Shown here piece after piece: positions 10,933 to 22,002 of a stretch of 64,000 nucleotides of DNA. Within the stretch, counting starts at the first letter, position 1. The number at the start of each line of letters is the position of its first letter. The DNA lies in contig NZ_OBEH01000006.1 in the NCBI RefSeq assembly GCF_900215465.1, forward strand, positions 232,321-296,320, read 5' to 3'. Under the pieces are notes generated by a model. That model did not search any database, was not told the origin of the DNA, and was given only the letters and a program-made list of their open reading frames with translations. A program made the position numbers and the translations under genes. The stretch is from Flagellimonas pacifica (GTDB taxonomy: Bacteria > Bacteroidota > Bacteroidia > Flavobacteriales > Flavobacteriaceae).

Positions 10933-11337
10933 ATGACCATGAAAAAAACAATAGCCACCATCATTCTTTGGATTGCTTTCATAGGGGTTTCCCATGCCCA
11001 AGAAGGCACATTGTTCGATTATCAGATCCAAAAACTGGACTCTGTGAATTATGAAATGCAGTTTCAGTTGTTCAATACGGCCAATGTCCAGTTCATAGAG
11101 GTCAAATTCTTGGAACAAGGCAATGAACTTGCAATGAATGTCGCTTCCCTCAACCAGAAAAAGGACGGAAAGTTCTACCTGTCCTGTGATGGGGATGAAA
11201 AAATGGTGTCCCCGGGAGAGATGACAATGAACTTTACCCATGATTTTGGGATGCTCCAAGAGCATTCGGTGATGGTAAGGTTGCTGGACAAAGATTTTAA
11301 CCTGATTGATTCCTACCAAAAGGTCATTGAATACTAA
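10933..11337 (+). CDS. Small exported RHS-operon protein
   Basis: This 134-residue protein has a clear signal peptide (MKKTIATIILWIAFIGVSHA, then QEG). Either ATG at 10933 or 10939 could be used; the second gives the more typical signal sequence. The mature domain is about 110 residues, beta-rich, with a single cysteine and no motif I recognise. It starts 5 bases after giant protein 2 and ends 12 bases before the RHS toxin gene, so it is clearly in the same operon. Small exported proteins placed directly before a giant RHS gene could be chaperones or subunits; the sequence alone does not decide this. Confidence 0.75.
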   Translation: MTMKKTIATIILWIAFIGVSHAQEGTLFDYQIQKLDSVNYEMQFQLFNTANVQFIEVKFLEQGNELAMNVASLNQKKDGKFYLSCDGDEKMVSPGEMTMNFTHDFGMLQEHSVMVRLLDKDFNLIDSYQKVIEY

Positions 11338-11348
11338 AAACACTCAAG

Positions 11349-14300
11349 ATGCGAAATATTTACCTCCTTATAAGCCTGTTTTTGACATCTTTTTTTGCAG
11401 CTGCACAATCGGATGTGAACCTTTTGGTGGAAACCAATGCCTCGGCATCATTGAACCTCTGTGGTGATTCGGAAACCTTGACGGTGACCATCACCAATTC
11501 CTCCTCGGCAGCAGCTACGAACATTCGTTTTGAATCGGATTTGCCAGTTGGTATATCCGTGACAGCATCACAATACACCAATTTAGGATCTTCGGATTTT
11601 CCAATCTTTCAGATACCTGATATCCCTGCAAATTCTGTGGCAAATTTTACCTACGAAATCTCAGGAAATTGTGAATTGTTGGATGAATTCGAAAGCACCT
11701 TCGGTGATGATACCGAATTTGATGTCAGTAATGAAAATACGGTAAGGTACAGTCTGGACAATGGCCCTGAAATCAGTTTTACGGGAAACTCAGAATCCTA
11801 TAATATCCGTTTTGCCGAATTGGAGGTAAAGGTTGCCGATGATGACGTAAACCAGTTTACGGGCATTCTGGAAAAAGATGCGGATGGTACGGTTTTTACA
11901 CGGGAAGTTGAGGTGCGTAATTCAGGACTGGGAAGTTTGTCTGAATATACTTTTTATGTGGACGTCGACAATAGAATCGTATTTTCTGAGCTGTCCTTGG
12001 GAGGTCAGGTTTTGACTCCAAGCAGTACAGGAGTTTCTCCAACAGACCCCAATGTGAATAGATACACCTATACCTTCTCGGACTTTTCGTCTATAGGAAA
12101 TGGAAATGCCATTTTTGAGCAGGATGAGGTCATGACCTTTACCGACAAGGTGTCCATGTTGTTTGGAACCTGTGAATCTGCATTGGAGACCAATTACACG
12201 GTAAACTGGGGATGTAATGCCACGATATGCAATGATGGAGACCAAGAGGCTACCTCAATTGCCTTTTTGAGCTTTGTGCCAGGAAGACCGAACCTTAATA
12301 ATCCGTCCTCTCCAGTACAATTGATAAACATAGATAGTGGAGATTTTTGTGGGGATACCATTCAAACACAATATACTTTTACCAATGGAGGGGTAGGTTC
12401 CGAAAATGTGGATTCGGACGCTGCTTTTGATTTACGATTTAGGGTAGGGCTATTGGATTATGTTTCTGCCTCTTTCTCCATAAATGGAGTTGTTTTAAAT
12501 GATGACAACGCATTAGTCAATGTTTTTGAGTCATTTTTAAACGATAATCCAAGTTTTGTGGTTGATGTTGACGGTCCAGGAGGTCTTGAGGATTTGGACA
12601 AGGATGGTTATTTCGATGATCTGCCTGTTGGAAATCAAGTGGTCATAGATGTAACGGCAGACATTTCTTGGGATGAGAGCTTGAAAGATCGAAGATTTGC
12701 AACCCAACTCTCCCTCTTTCCATATTATGACAGTAACGAATGTGATCCATCCAGATATGGTGGTAGCTCACGTAGTGTTTCGTATTCTTTCCAATTTAGC
12801 GGTTCCCCTACCATAAATGGCCTGGATATTATGTCTTCAAACGTTTCCGAGACATATACCTTTAATGTTTTCAGGCAGCCATTTAGGTCAGGTCCTGAAG
12901 GAATTTATAATGTGGGTTTGTTTTTCTCGGATTTCACCGTGCCTGAAGGTTATGTGGTCAATGAAATTAGATGGAGCACATTTGGGGGTACGCCACAGGT
13001 ATTGCCGGTTCAGACTTTAGGGCCAAATCAATATAGAGTTATTGGAGGGAGTGAACGTGGATTTTATGAAATGGATGTCACGGTTGGTTGTGCCGATGGT
13101 GCTCCAGAATTCAGTGCTATTGCTTGGCAGATGTATTTGGATGCCTGTCCGGATCCAGATTTTGATGAAGTATTCTCTGTGGTAGATATCAACAAGCCTG
13201 TATTTACGGCTTATGAATCTTGTAATTCTGGTGGTGGATCAGGGGATGGATGTGCTTTTTCCACTGAAAGCTTTAACGTGGACAGGAACACTTTCGGCTA
13301 TGTAATGCCCGCGGTTGAGCGTCAGGGAAAATTATATTATACCCATGGTGAGATAGCAACAGCCACTAAGGTAGATAAAAATACCCCGGGAATTGAATTG
13401 GATGCAGCTTATCCTTTGGACGAAGTGTTAATAGAGGCAAATGGTAAGGTGCTGGCTGCCACAACACCAGTTACCTATGATAGGTTGTATTTTGAATTTG
13501 GGTTTTATCTGCCAGCAGGTTATAACGGTAGTGAGCCATTGAATCACATTGTTTCTGGTCAGTCCGGTACTATTAATGTTGGTGGGAATTCCATTGCTTT
13601 ATCCAATCCATTAGTCTCTGTGGATGCTAACAACCGGATAACATATACCTATGAAGTGCCTACGAGTTTTGATTCCACCAGTGAAATGGATATCTCGGTG
13701 TCAGATTTGATATTACAAATAAAAGGAAGAAATGAACTTGCACTGAACTTAGGTACCTATGATCTACCACTATTTAGGGCTAATTTTTATGGAAGGCAAA
13801 CAAGCGGGGATCTTGGGTGTTCAACTGGTAGCGTGGGGAGTGAATTTAACTTCTACATACCAAGGATTAGCCTTAGTGTAAGCAACCCACAAATAGGATG
13901 TGATAATTTATCATTGGCATCCATATTGTTTAATAATTCAGCAAGAGGAGGAGGGGATGATTTTCCGAACGAGTATCGACCTTTGTTCGAGCTGAAATCT
14001 TATACTAGTTCACCACCCGAAGGGTTTGCTTTTGATTCATCGGGAAGTTACTTTCAAGGCTTTTTTAACCCTACAATACAAATTCCTTTTGGTTCAAATA
14101 ATGACATTACATCCCCTATTGTTGATTTTACTATTGAGGATATCCCTATTCTTGATGGGGTAAATGTAAGCTCAATAGGATACTATCAAACCCTAGTGCC
14201 CGTTTGTGACGATAATTTTCAGATTCCTCCTTTTTCGAGTAGCATTCCACATAATAAAGAATTTACTTATATCGACTTGACCAATAGTAATGATGTTTTG

Positions 14301-17300
14301 ACAAGAAGTAATGCTTCCGGAAGATTTTATGTAGATATTCCATTTTCCGTGGAACCTAATGCTACACAGGAAGGTTTTGAAAGATCGGTCTCATGGCCCG
14401 TATTGTTCTGTCATGAAGGTAGCATTAGTTTTCCCCTTACCTCTCCTTGGATAGCATTGGAGTTAAAGGATACGGACAATAGAACGCAATTACAAGGAGC
14501 TACTGACGAGGCGGGCAATGAATTGGAAGTTGTTTTTTATGGAGGAACCACTCCTGAGGCCGCAAGGGGAATGTTAGTGAAGTTGGATGACATTACCGGA
14601 GGTACATGTGTTACAATCTTTCCAAGAGTTACCTATACCAACTGTGAAAATGATGCTGTTCAAAATATTGATTTGATTGCTAGCAGGGCTTGTGAAACCC
14701 ATCCGTTGGATGGTCTGGATACGACAGCTTTGGCTGCTATCGGATCTATCAAAGATGATGGAGTGCTCTCCTGCCAATATCGTTTGGACGAACAAGAGGT
14801 CACCTTGCGTTACAAAACAGGGGACTTGACATGGGAAGTCAACCGTTTGGAAGACCAAGTGGATCTGTGTGAAGCACTCACCTATGAGGTCAAGGTATTG
14901 AGTTCAAAATTTGCCAATGTCTATGACACGGAATTGACCGTGACATTGCCCCAGGGCGTTACACCCGAGGATATTGCCAATATCCAATATCAATATGACG
15001 GCGTGATCGGATTGGTGAACGTGGCCAATTTTATTGAGGACAATACCGGAGCATCGGACAATTTTAAAATTAAAGTCTCTGAACTGGTCACCGATTTGTT
15101 GGTGGCTGCAGGGACGGCTGGGATAGAAGCTGGGGACAACACCATTCCGGGCTCCCGATTACAGGGAAAGAATGAGATTACCTTCAATATCAATCTGGTA
15201 GCAGATTGTACTATGGATCCTGGGATTCCAGTACGCTTTGATCTGGATGGTGTGACCAATTGCAATGACAATATCAATCTATTGTTTAACCGATTGTTCC
15301 CCATCAATGGAGTGGTATTGCCTGATTTGGCAGTGGATGTAATGGCCAGTGACTTTTTGGTTTGCAGTACGCAGAACCAAGTGGACATTAACCTATCAAA
15401 TAATGACCCGAATCCTGATGTGGCACAACAGGAAATTAGATTGACCTTGCCGAACGGGGTAACATATAGTGGAGCGGCAAATGGTTCGCCAGCTCCCGTT
15501 CAGAACGGCAATGTTTTGACATGGGATATCAATGACATCAATACCAATAGAACACAGACGTTCAGCATTTTCACCAATCTAACCGATTTAAATGTACTGT
15601 CCTTTGATTATGCCGTGGATGTGGTGCAAAACGGACAAGCTACCTGTGTTACGGATGCCTTGGCATGTGATTTACAGGTGACCACAGCACAAGATACCGA
15701 CAACGCCGCTCAGATTACCTTGCCACAGGTGACCATAAACCCAATTACTAGCACCCCAGTATGTGAAGGAACACCGATTACTGTAGCTGTTGAACTGGTA
15801 GGGGTGACCGATTATTCAGAATATGTGTTTAACTGGAATATTGCACCTACCTCACAGAATAACAACCAGTTTACCTTTACATTGTTCAATGCTGCCCAAT
15901 TGCAGGTCAGTGTATCTCCGGTGGGCAACAATAGCCCAACTTGTGCCGGAACGGCTAATTTGGATGTGGAAATATATCCGGGGGCCACAATTAATATGGG
16001 TCTCATTGAGGGTGTGACCTGTACTGGAGAATCTGATGCCAGCATATCTGTGGCTATTTTTGGCGAACAGGGAACAGGGTTTACAGAACAGCAACCTTTT
16101 GAAATCATAAGTGCATCCCCATTGGGAACGGTGACGATTGGTCAAATGGTCAATGATGGAGAAACCATTACTGTAGAAAATCTACCACAAGGGCCGTTTA
16201 CCATCAATTTTAGGGACAATTATGGCTGTACGTTTGAGCGAACCTTGAACGTTCCAACTATTGGAAACCCGATAACAAATTTCTGTACAACATTATTGCC
16301 CTGTGGTGTGGCATCTGGTGATGTTACCATGGGCTTTGATATGGCCGATTTGCACAGTGTGCTAAATAGCACGGCATACAATGCCGTGGTGACCGATAAC
16401 CAAACGGGAACCGCGATTTTGAATTTTACAGGAAATTTCCCCGATACACAGTCCCGTGTATTGACCAATGTGGCGCCAAATGCCACCTATACGCTGGAAG
16501 TAAGTGCGGACAATGGTTGCGTGTACGCTAGGCCTTTTGTTATCGACACCTATCAGGTGACGGTAAGTCAGCCTGCTGACCAAGAGCTTTGTTTTGCTAA
16601 CGAGACCAAGGACATTGTTGTGAACATCAATGATAACATCCCAACGTGTTCCGCTTTTTCAGTGCCTAATTATGAGGCCTTATTTGGAGTTTATGATACG
16701 GATGTCGAAGGCAATCCTTTTATTGGTACCCCTCAGACCATTAGTGGTATCTCTAATCAATTGGATTTGAACGGCCTTGGAGAGGGTAATTATAAAATTA
16801 TTATCAGACCGGAAAATGCTTCTGGTTATCCAGATGATATTTCGGCTTGTTATGTGGAAAGAACCTTTAGCATTACATCAAGTGCCACGTTCTCGGCTTC
16901 TTTGAACACCATTGATCCATTGTGTGCCGGTGAGGCATCGGGTAATGCCCAAGTGGTTATCAATGGAGGTACAGGTACCTTTAGTTATGAATGGACGAAT
17001 CAGAGTGGCCAAGTGGTATCCACGGGGTACCGTGCTACTGGATTGGCAGCAGGGGATTATCAAGTTACAGTGACCAATGCACAGGGATGTGATGTTCCAG
17101 TACCATTGACCTTTACATTGACGGATCCAGATCCATTGGAAGCACCATTTATTGAGGATGTACAGACCGCTTGTGAGGCTATAGCTGGTAGTGGTGGTCC
17201 CGCGGCATCTGGATATACATCAGGAACGGCACCCTATACCTTTAGGTGGTATGAAATTTTGACAACGACCGATTTTGAAGGCATTGAAGTGACCAGCGAA

Positions 17301-20300
17301 TCTTTTGTGTACCAAGAAATAGTACCCGATGGAGGTACGTCCACCTATGTGGGCATCACCGCTGGTGACTATAAAGTTATGATCACCGACGCCAATGGCT
17401 GTACCGCAGAAAGTTTGGTAACTGCTGTGACCCAGCCCGAGGTGGCTAGACAATACAACATCAACCTGTCTTGGAGTTCCAAAGTGATTCAGGAAAACGA
17501 AAATCCAAATCCAAGAACCTTTGAAGCAGATCCCATAGGGCCATCAAACTATAGGTTGGCACTTGCAACACAGATAGAACGCTGTATTGCGGAGACCCAA
17601 GAGGTATCCAGAGCCAATGTGGCCAAATTCCTTAAGGATATTGAACAAGTAAAGGATACGGTAAGCTTGGACTATGCCAACAACAGTGAGGTATACCATT
17701 ACACACTCTATTATTACGATCGTGCTGGCAATCTGGTACGTACGGTACCTCCGGCTGGAGTGAATTTGGCTGTTGATGGCGATGGAAACGTGGCAAGGGT
17801 AGCTACCGATCACACCTACGTCACAGGCTATGATTACAATAGTATTTCGCAATTGGGTAGCCAGAATACACCTGATGGAGGCACAACGAACTTCCTGTAC
17901 AACGATATTGGACAGCTGCTCTATTCGCAGAATGAACGCCAAATTGCGGATAATACCTTTTCATACAGTATTTATGATGAATTGGGCCGTATCATCGAGG
18001 CCGGGGAGGCCCAATTGGCCGGAAAAGTATTCCCGACCGATTTCTTTGTGAGCGGACAGGCTGATGAAACTGTGGCACAGGCCATTCCATTGGCCGAGAA
18101 GGTGGAGTACATACAAACCACCTTTAATGACCAGACCTCTATTACCTACCAAGGTGGGGAACAGCGGTTCTTGCGTAATCGGGTGAGCCAAATCTTTAAT
18201 CTGGACAAGAACGGTCAGGAGAGTTATACATACTACAGTTATGACCCCCATGGCAATGTGGAATGGATCGTACAAAACTTACCGTCCATTGGACAGACTA
18301 CGGTTGCTTACGAATATGACCTGATTTCTGGTAATGTGAACCAAGTGGTCTTTAATTTGGGTAAGGTGGATGAGTACCATCACCAATATGCCTATGATGA
18401 GGACAACCGTATTGTATCCGTTAAGACTTCGAAGAATGGTCATCTTTGGGATGAAGATGCACGGTATGATTATTACTTGCATGGTCCCCTGGCTCGTACC
18501 GAATTGGGAGAGGACAGAATCCAAGGATTGGACTTCACCTACACCATCCATGGATGGTTGAAGGGCATTAACGCACCGGATTTGGCACAAAATGCGTATA
18601 ACCCTGATGGGATGAACACCCAAGGCGATGCCCCCAATACCCATGCGAAGGATGAATTTGGTATGGCACTGGGGTATTATGGTGGAGACTTTGCCCGAGA
18701 TGGGGTATTCGATAGCCGTTTGACGGCAGCGAACCCCTTTGTGCTGGAAAACCAGATCAATGGCAATTCACAAGACCTGTACAATGGTAACATCAGCACA
18801 TGGACCTCACATACGGCAGCAGAGGCCAAGGCCAAAAATGTAAACAGCTATTTGGTGGGCAATGCCTACCAATATGATCAGTTGAATCGCATCAAGGAAG
18901 CAACTTCCAAAGCGTTTAACGAGGCAAGTCAGGTGTTTGAACCGATTAACGGACAGGCCGATGCCTTTAAGACCAATTACAGTTATGATGGCAATGGTAA
19001 CCTATTGACGCTGCAACGCTTTAAGGATGATGGGCAATTGATGGACGATTTAGCGTATAACTACGACCTGACCGATGCAAACCTATCCAACAAACTCACT
19101 CATGTAGATGATGCTGTGGGCCAAGTGAGCGCGGAGATTAACGACCTGCCCGACCAGAACAATGGAAACTATATATATGATGCCATTGGACAACTGGTAC
19201 GAGACAATAGTGAAGGGCTCACTTATATTTGGAATACTTCGGGCAAGGTCTCCGAGATCATCCCGGACAATACTGGGGATGCCAATACCCAAAAGGTACA
19301 CATGAAATTTACCTATGATGGTATGGGCAACCGTATTGTAAAACAGGTGAACCGTCTACCTTATGAAAGTGGCAATGGCCCACATGTGAACAACCCTGAA
19401 GCAGTTGAGGTGACCTATTATAGTTTGGATGCCCAAGGCAATGTAATGGGTATCTACAAACGGGAAGATGTAAAGGTATTGCCTTCTGATGCTACGGATA
19501 CGAGCTACAAAGCAGTATTTAAGATGACGGAACGCCCCATGTACGGCAGCGACCGTATAGGGCAGGATACCCATGAGGAGGAAATTTATAGTACCGTTTA
19601 TAACTTTGGCAGTGAAGCGGATTTCGATGCCGTGATGCTCCAATTTGTGGAACAGATCAACAGTGTGGCCTTGGGCAATGTATTGGTGGCCCAAAACATT
19701 GTGGCCGGGCTTTTTGATGTTGATGGGAATACGGTTACCATACCCGGAACAAACTTGGCGACCGCTACGGTCGATGGGGAATATGTTGAACTAATGTACG
19801 ATAGCACTCTGATACAGGATGCCGACAGTACCCCGATTACTACAGATAACAACATCTTTTTGATCGAAGATGTGGAGGAAAACCCTTTGGGTTATGGCGT
19901 GGTGGCCAGCAATTATTTCAGTGCCAATACCGAGGATGGGGTCATGCTCATTTATGATACCAACGGAAATCTGATTCCCGGCTTACAATTGATCAATGTG
20001 GATACTGCCGATGCAGTGGACTATTTGGCCAAGAGTGTGGTGGTGAAAAACCCGGGCCGTAACGATGAGTTCTTCCTGTTCTATAAAGATATAGCAGGCA
20101 ATTTGCACACGGCGACCTTGAGCACAGCTTCGGGTAGTTTGGAAGTGACGGCTACGGCGCAAAGAAGTTCCAGCAACTATGGCCGCCATATGGCCGTGGT
20201 AGATGATCGCCAGATGCAACGTGCCTTTGTCTATGCCACTACCCATACCGATGCCGTGGTGGATGTGGATGGCAATGTGGTTACACCACCGCAGGCGAAC

Positions 20301-21992
20301 ATAGTACGTTTTGCTTTGGATGGTACAGGAGCCATTACCGAAGAAGGTTCCGTATTGGATCCCTTTGAAAGTTATGATATTAAAGGTAGCGGGGAACTCC
20401 AAGTGGCCTTAGATGGTAATAGTTTGGCTATGTACAACTTTACCGGCTTGGCCACGCAATGGACAGGATTGGGAGAAGCTGAATTACGTACGTGGCAGTT
20501 GGATGACAACTGGTTGCCTCAACAGAGTAGTGAGAATAGCATGGCTATTGGAGGCAATATTGGTAAAGGATCTCTATTAAGTACAGGAACGGAGTTGTAT
20601 TATACACAGCGAGCGCAGGAAGTAAGCACTGCTACAGAGACTGTACGGATTGTGCGGGCTTCCGATGGGCAAGTGGTGAACAACAATATTGGTGACCTTA
20701 GGGCGAACAAGAACAATAAATTCTATAACTTTACCCAAGGAGCGGACAATGGACAGGAATATAACTTGACCGCTACCAATATTGTGACCTTGAACAATTT
20801 GCCAACATCACAGAATGGTACAACTGGCTACCAACCTTACCAAGCCTACACCATAAATGGAGTAACGCCCCCGGCTACCAATGGGGTGGTGTACCGTAAT
20901 GTAGGTGAAAAGTACTATGAGTTAAAAGATCATTTGGGTAATGTCAGGGTGGTTGTAAACGACCGTAAGAACTTGGACACAAGTGACAACACCTTGTCTG
21001 CCAATGTGGTGAGTTACAACAACTATTATCCATTCGGTCAACCTATGCCCTCAAGGAACTTTGATAGTGGAGAGTATAGATACGGTTTCCAGGGGCAGGA
21101 GAAAGATAGTGAGTTAAAGGGCGAGGGCCTTAGCGTGAACTACAAGTACCGTATGCACGATGCACGTATCGGAAGGTTCTTTGCGGTGGATCCATTAGCT
21201 TATGATTATCCATGGAATAGTCCATATGCCTTCAGTGAAAATAGAGTGATTGATGGACTGGAACTAGAAGGCGCTGAATATCTGGATAGTGATGAAGCAC
21301 GAGTAAATGTAAATTGGGGTTTTATAAGGTTGCATCATAGAAATATATCTGGTTTCACAAGATCCTTTGCAAGGAATAATGATCTTTATGGAAATGGTAC
21401 AATAGATTTTGGTTATTCAGATGTTAACTACGACTTTTCAAGTTTTAAAAGTAATAAAGTTAGAGTGCATGGACAGTATCAAAAACCTATCGAACATATC
21501 AAATATTTGGGAGGACCTCACAAAAATTTTGATTTTGGATTAAGGTACAAAATCGGTGGTGGATTTGGAGGAGCTAAAGCGAATGCTTATTTGGCCGCAA
21601 TTGAGCTTCTTGGTTACTTTGCAAAGAAATATGAGGTGTCAAATATTAAAGAAGACTTTAGATTGGCAAACGAACACACTCAGATTTTAACAAACTATGT
21701 ATTCCCAGCTATTGAAACAGCTTTATCGAAAGGGGATGAATATATTCCTTATGGAGATAAATACAGGAATGATTTTTCCTTGTCACTGATTGTAAATGCT
21801 GTATTGTATGGAGAAAAGTACGAAGGTTATGAAGAATTGTATGAAATAGGGATAAAAATCTACAATGAATTGGCAGAAAAGCCAAAACTTCCAACAAGGG
21901 AACAGATTAATCAAGAAAAACAAGTAGAATTAAAAAGAAATAAAGAAGTAAAAAAAGACAATACTCGGGTAAAAACCAATAAAAGAGAATGA
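11349..21992 (+). CDS. RHS polymorphic toxin with DUF11/SprB-like repeats
   Basis: This 3547-residue exported protein has the signal peptide MRNIYLLISLFLTSFFAAA followed by QSD. Residues up to about 1500 are DUF11-like beta-sandwich repeats (LTVTITNSSS; LPNGVTYSG). A SprB-like repeat lies at about 1840-1920 (GGTGTFSYEW, LAAGDYQVTVTNAQGC). RHS repeats begin near 2115 (YYYDRAGNLVRTVPPAGV) and run to about 2730. An inserted repetitive beta-rich block follows (about 2745-3170). The RHS-associated core is at 3180-3312 (YELKDHLGNVRVVVND; YYPFGQPMP; RIGRFFAVDPL; NSPYAFSENRVIDGLELEG). The last 235 residues are an unrecognised variable domain, AT-richer in DNA, with a Lys-rich tail. In RHS families the repeats form a closed shell around a released C-terminal toxin, so I infer that the toxin starts near residue 3313. 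The downstream lipoprotein is the likely immunity protein. Confidence 0.93.
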   Translation: MRNIYLLISLFLTSFFAAAQSDVNLLVETNASASLNLCGDSETLTVTITNSSSAAATNIRFESDLPVGISVTASQYTNLGSSDFPIFQIPDIPANSVANFTYEISGNCELLDEFESTFGDDTEFDVSNENTVRYSLDNGPEISFTGNSESYNIRFAELEVKVADDDVNQFTGILEKDADGTVFTREVEVRNSGLGSLSEYTFYVDVDNRIVFSELSLGGQVLTPSSTGVSPTDPNVNRYTYTFSDFSSIGNGNAIFEQDEVMTFTDKVSMLFGTCESALETNYTVNWGCNATICNDGDQEATSIAFLSFVPGRPNLNNPSSPVQLINIDSGDFCGDTIQTQYTFTNGGVGSENVDSDAAFDLRFRVGLLDYVSASFSINGVVLNDDNALVNVFESFLNDNPSFVVDVDGPGGLEDLDKDGYFDDLPVGNQVVIDVTADISWDESLKDRRFATQLSLFPYYDSNECDPSRYGGSSRSVSYSFQFSGSPTINGLDIMSSNVSETYTFNVFRQPFRSGPEGIYNVGLFFSDFTVPEGYVVNEIRWSTFGGTPQVLPVQTLGPNQYRVIGGSERGFYEMDVTVGCADGAPEFSAIAWQMYLDACPDPDFDEVFSVVDINKPVFTAYESCNSGGGSGDGCAFSTESFNVDRNTFGYVMPAVERQGKLYYTHGEIATATKVDKNTPGIELDAAYPLDEVLIEANGKVLAATTPVTYDRLYFEFGFYLPAGYNGSEPLNHIVSGQSGTINVGGNSIALSNPLVSVDANNRITYTYEVPTSFDSTSEMDISVSDLILQIKGRNELALNLGTYDLPLFRANFYGRQTSGDLGCSTGSVGSEFNFYIPRISLSVSNPQIGCDNLSLASILFNNSARGGGDDFPNEYRPLFELKSYTSSPPEGFAFDSSGSYFQGFFNPTIQIPFGSNNDITSPIVDFTIEDIPILDGVNVSSIGYYQTLVPVCDDNFQIPPFSSSIPHNKEFTYIDLTNSNDVLTRSNASGRFYVDIPFSVEPNATQEGFERSVSWPVLFCHEGSISFPLTSPWIALELKDTDNRTQLQGATDEAGNELEVVFYGGTTPEAARGMLVKLDDITGGTCVTIFPRVTYTNCENDAVQNIDLIASRACETHPLDGLDTTALAAIGSIKDDGVLSCQYRLDEQEVTLRYKTGDLTWEVNRLEDQVDLCEALTYEVKVLSSKFANVYDTELTVTLPQGVTPEDIANIQYQYDGVIGLVNVANFIEDNTGASDNFKIKVSELVTDLLVAAGTAGIEAGDNTIPGSRLQGKNEITFNINLVADCTMDPGIPVRFDLDGVTNCNDNINLLFNRLFPINGVVLPDLAVDVMASDFLVCSTQNQVDINLSNNDPNPDVAQQEIRLTLPNGVTYSGAANGSPAPVQNGNVLTWDINDINTNRTQTFSIFTNLTDLNVLSFDYAVDVVQNGQATCVTDALACDLQVTTAQDTDNAAQITLPQVTINPITSTPVCEGTPITVAVELVGVTDYSEYVFNWNIAPTSQNNNQFTFTLFNAAQLQVSVSPVGNNSPTCAGTANLDVEIYPGATINMGLIEGVTCTGESDASISVAIFGEQGTGFTEQQPFEIISASPLGTVTIGQMVNDGETITVENLPQGPFTINFRDNYGCTFERTLNVPTIGNPITNFCTTLLPCGVASGDVTMGFDMADLHSVLNSTAYNAVVTDNQTGTAILNFTGNFPDTQSRVLTNVAPNATYTLEVSADNGCVYARPFVIDTYQVTVSQPADQELCFANETKDIVVNINDNIPTCSAFSVPNYEALFGVYDTDVEGNPFIGTPQTISGISNQLDLNGLGEGNYKIIIRPENASGYPDDISACYVERTFSITSSATFSASLNTIDPLCAGEASGNAQVVINGGTGTFSYEWTNQSGQVVSTGYRATGLAAGDYQVTVTNAQGCDVPVPLTFTLTDPDPLEAPFIEDVQTACEAIAGSGGPAASGYTSGTAPYTFRWYEILTTTDFEGIEVTSESFVYQEIVPDGGTSTYVGITAGDYKVMITDANGCTAESLVTAVTQPEVARQYNINLSWSSKVIQENENPNPRTFEADPIGPSNYRLALATQIERCIAETQEVSRANVAKFLKDIEQVKDTVSLDYANNSEVYHYTLYYYDRAGNLVRTVPPAGVNLAVDGDGNVARVATDHTYVTGYDYNSISQLGSQNTPDGGTTNFLYNDIGQLLYSQNERQIADNTFSYSIYDELGRIIEAGEAQLAGKVFPTDFFVSGQADETVAQAIPLAEKVEYIQTTFNDQTSITYQGGEQRFLRNRVSQIFNLDKNGQESYTYYSYDPHGNVEWIVQNLPSIGQTTVAYEYDLISGNVNQVVFNLGKVDEYHHQYAYDEDNRIVSVKTSKNGHLWDEDARYDYYLHGPLARTELGEDRIQGLDFTYTIHGWLKGINAPDLAQNAYNPDGMNTQGDAPNTHAKDEFGMALGYYGGDFARDGVFDSRLTAANPFVLENQINGNSQDLYNGNISTWTSHTAAEAKAKNVNSYLVGNAYQYDQLNRIKEATSKAFNEASQVFEPINGQADAFKTNYSYDGNGNLLTLQRFKDDGQLMDDLAYNYDLTDANLSNKLTHVDDAVGQVSAEINDLPDQNNGNYIYDAIGQLVRDNSEGLTYIWNTSGKVSEIIPDNTGDANTQKVHMKFTYDGMGNRIVKQVNRLPYESGNGPHVNNPEAVEVTYYSLDAQGNVMGIYKREDVKVLPSDATDTSYKAVFKMTERPMYGSDRIGQDTHEEEIYSTVYNFGSEADFDAVMLQFVEQINSVALGNVLVAQNIVAGLFDVDGNTVTIPGTNLATATVDGEYVELMYDSTLIQDADSTPITTDNNIFLIEDVEENPLGYGVVASNYFSANTEDGVMLIYDTNGNLIPGLQLINVDTADAVDYLAKSVVVKNPGRNDEFFLFYKDIAGNLHTATLSTASGSLEVTATAQRSSSNYGRHMAVVDDRQMQRAFVYATTHTDAVVDVDGNVVTPPQANIVRFALDGTGAITEEGSVLDPFESYDIKGSGELQVALDGNSLAMYNFTGLATQWTGLGEAELRTWQLDDNWLPQQSSENSMAIGGNIGKGSLLSTGTELYYTQRAQEVSTATETVRIVRASDGQVVNNNIGDLRANKNNKFYNFTQGADNGQEYNLTATNIVTLNNLPTSQNGTTGYQPYQAYTINGVTPPATNGVVYRNVGEKYYELKDHLGNVRVVVNDRKNLDTSDNTLSANVVSYNNYYPFGQPMPSRNFDSGEYRYGFQGQEKDSELKGEGLSVNYKYRMHDARIGRFFAVDPLAYDYPWNSPYAFSENRVIDGLELEGAEYLDSDEARVNVNWGFIRLHHRNISGFTRSFARNNDLYGNGTIDFGYSDVNYDFSSFKSNKVRVHGQYQKPIEHIKYLGGPHKNFDFGLRYKIGGGFGGAKANAYLAAIELLGYFAKKYEVSNIKEDFRLANEHTQILTNYVFPAIETALSKGDEYIPYGDKYRNDFSLSLIVNAVLYGEKYEGYEELYEIGIKIYNELAEKPKLPTREQINQEKQVELKRNKEVKKDNTRVKTNKRE
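21285..21992 (+). other. Variable C-terminal toxin module of the RHS protein
   Basis: This is the part of the RHS gene after the core motif DGLELEG. Base composition shifts abruptly to AT-rich compared with the upstream shell, as expected when toxin tips are exchanged by recombination. The module has a Gly-rich centre (KIGGGFGGAKANAY), a helical stretch with Glu, Tyr and Lys (YEGYEELYEIGIKIYNELAE) and a basic end (VELKRNKEVKKDNTRVK). I recognise no nuclease, deaminase, ADP-ribosyltransferase or metallopeptidase motif. The putative immunity protein is a lipoprotein, so the target may be extracytoplasmic; this is inference. Confidence 0.7.
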
Positions 21993-22002
21993 TGAAAAAA
22001 TG

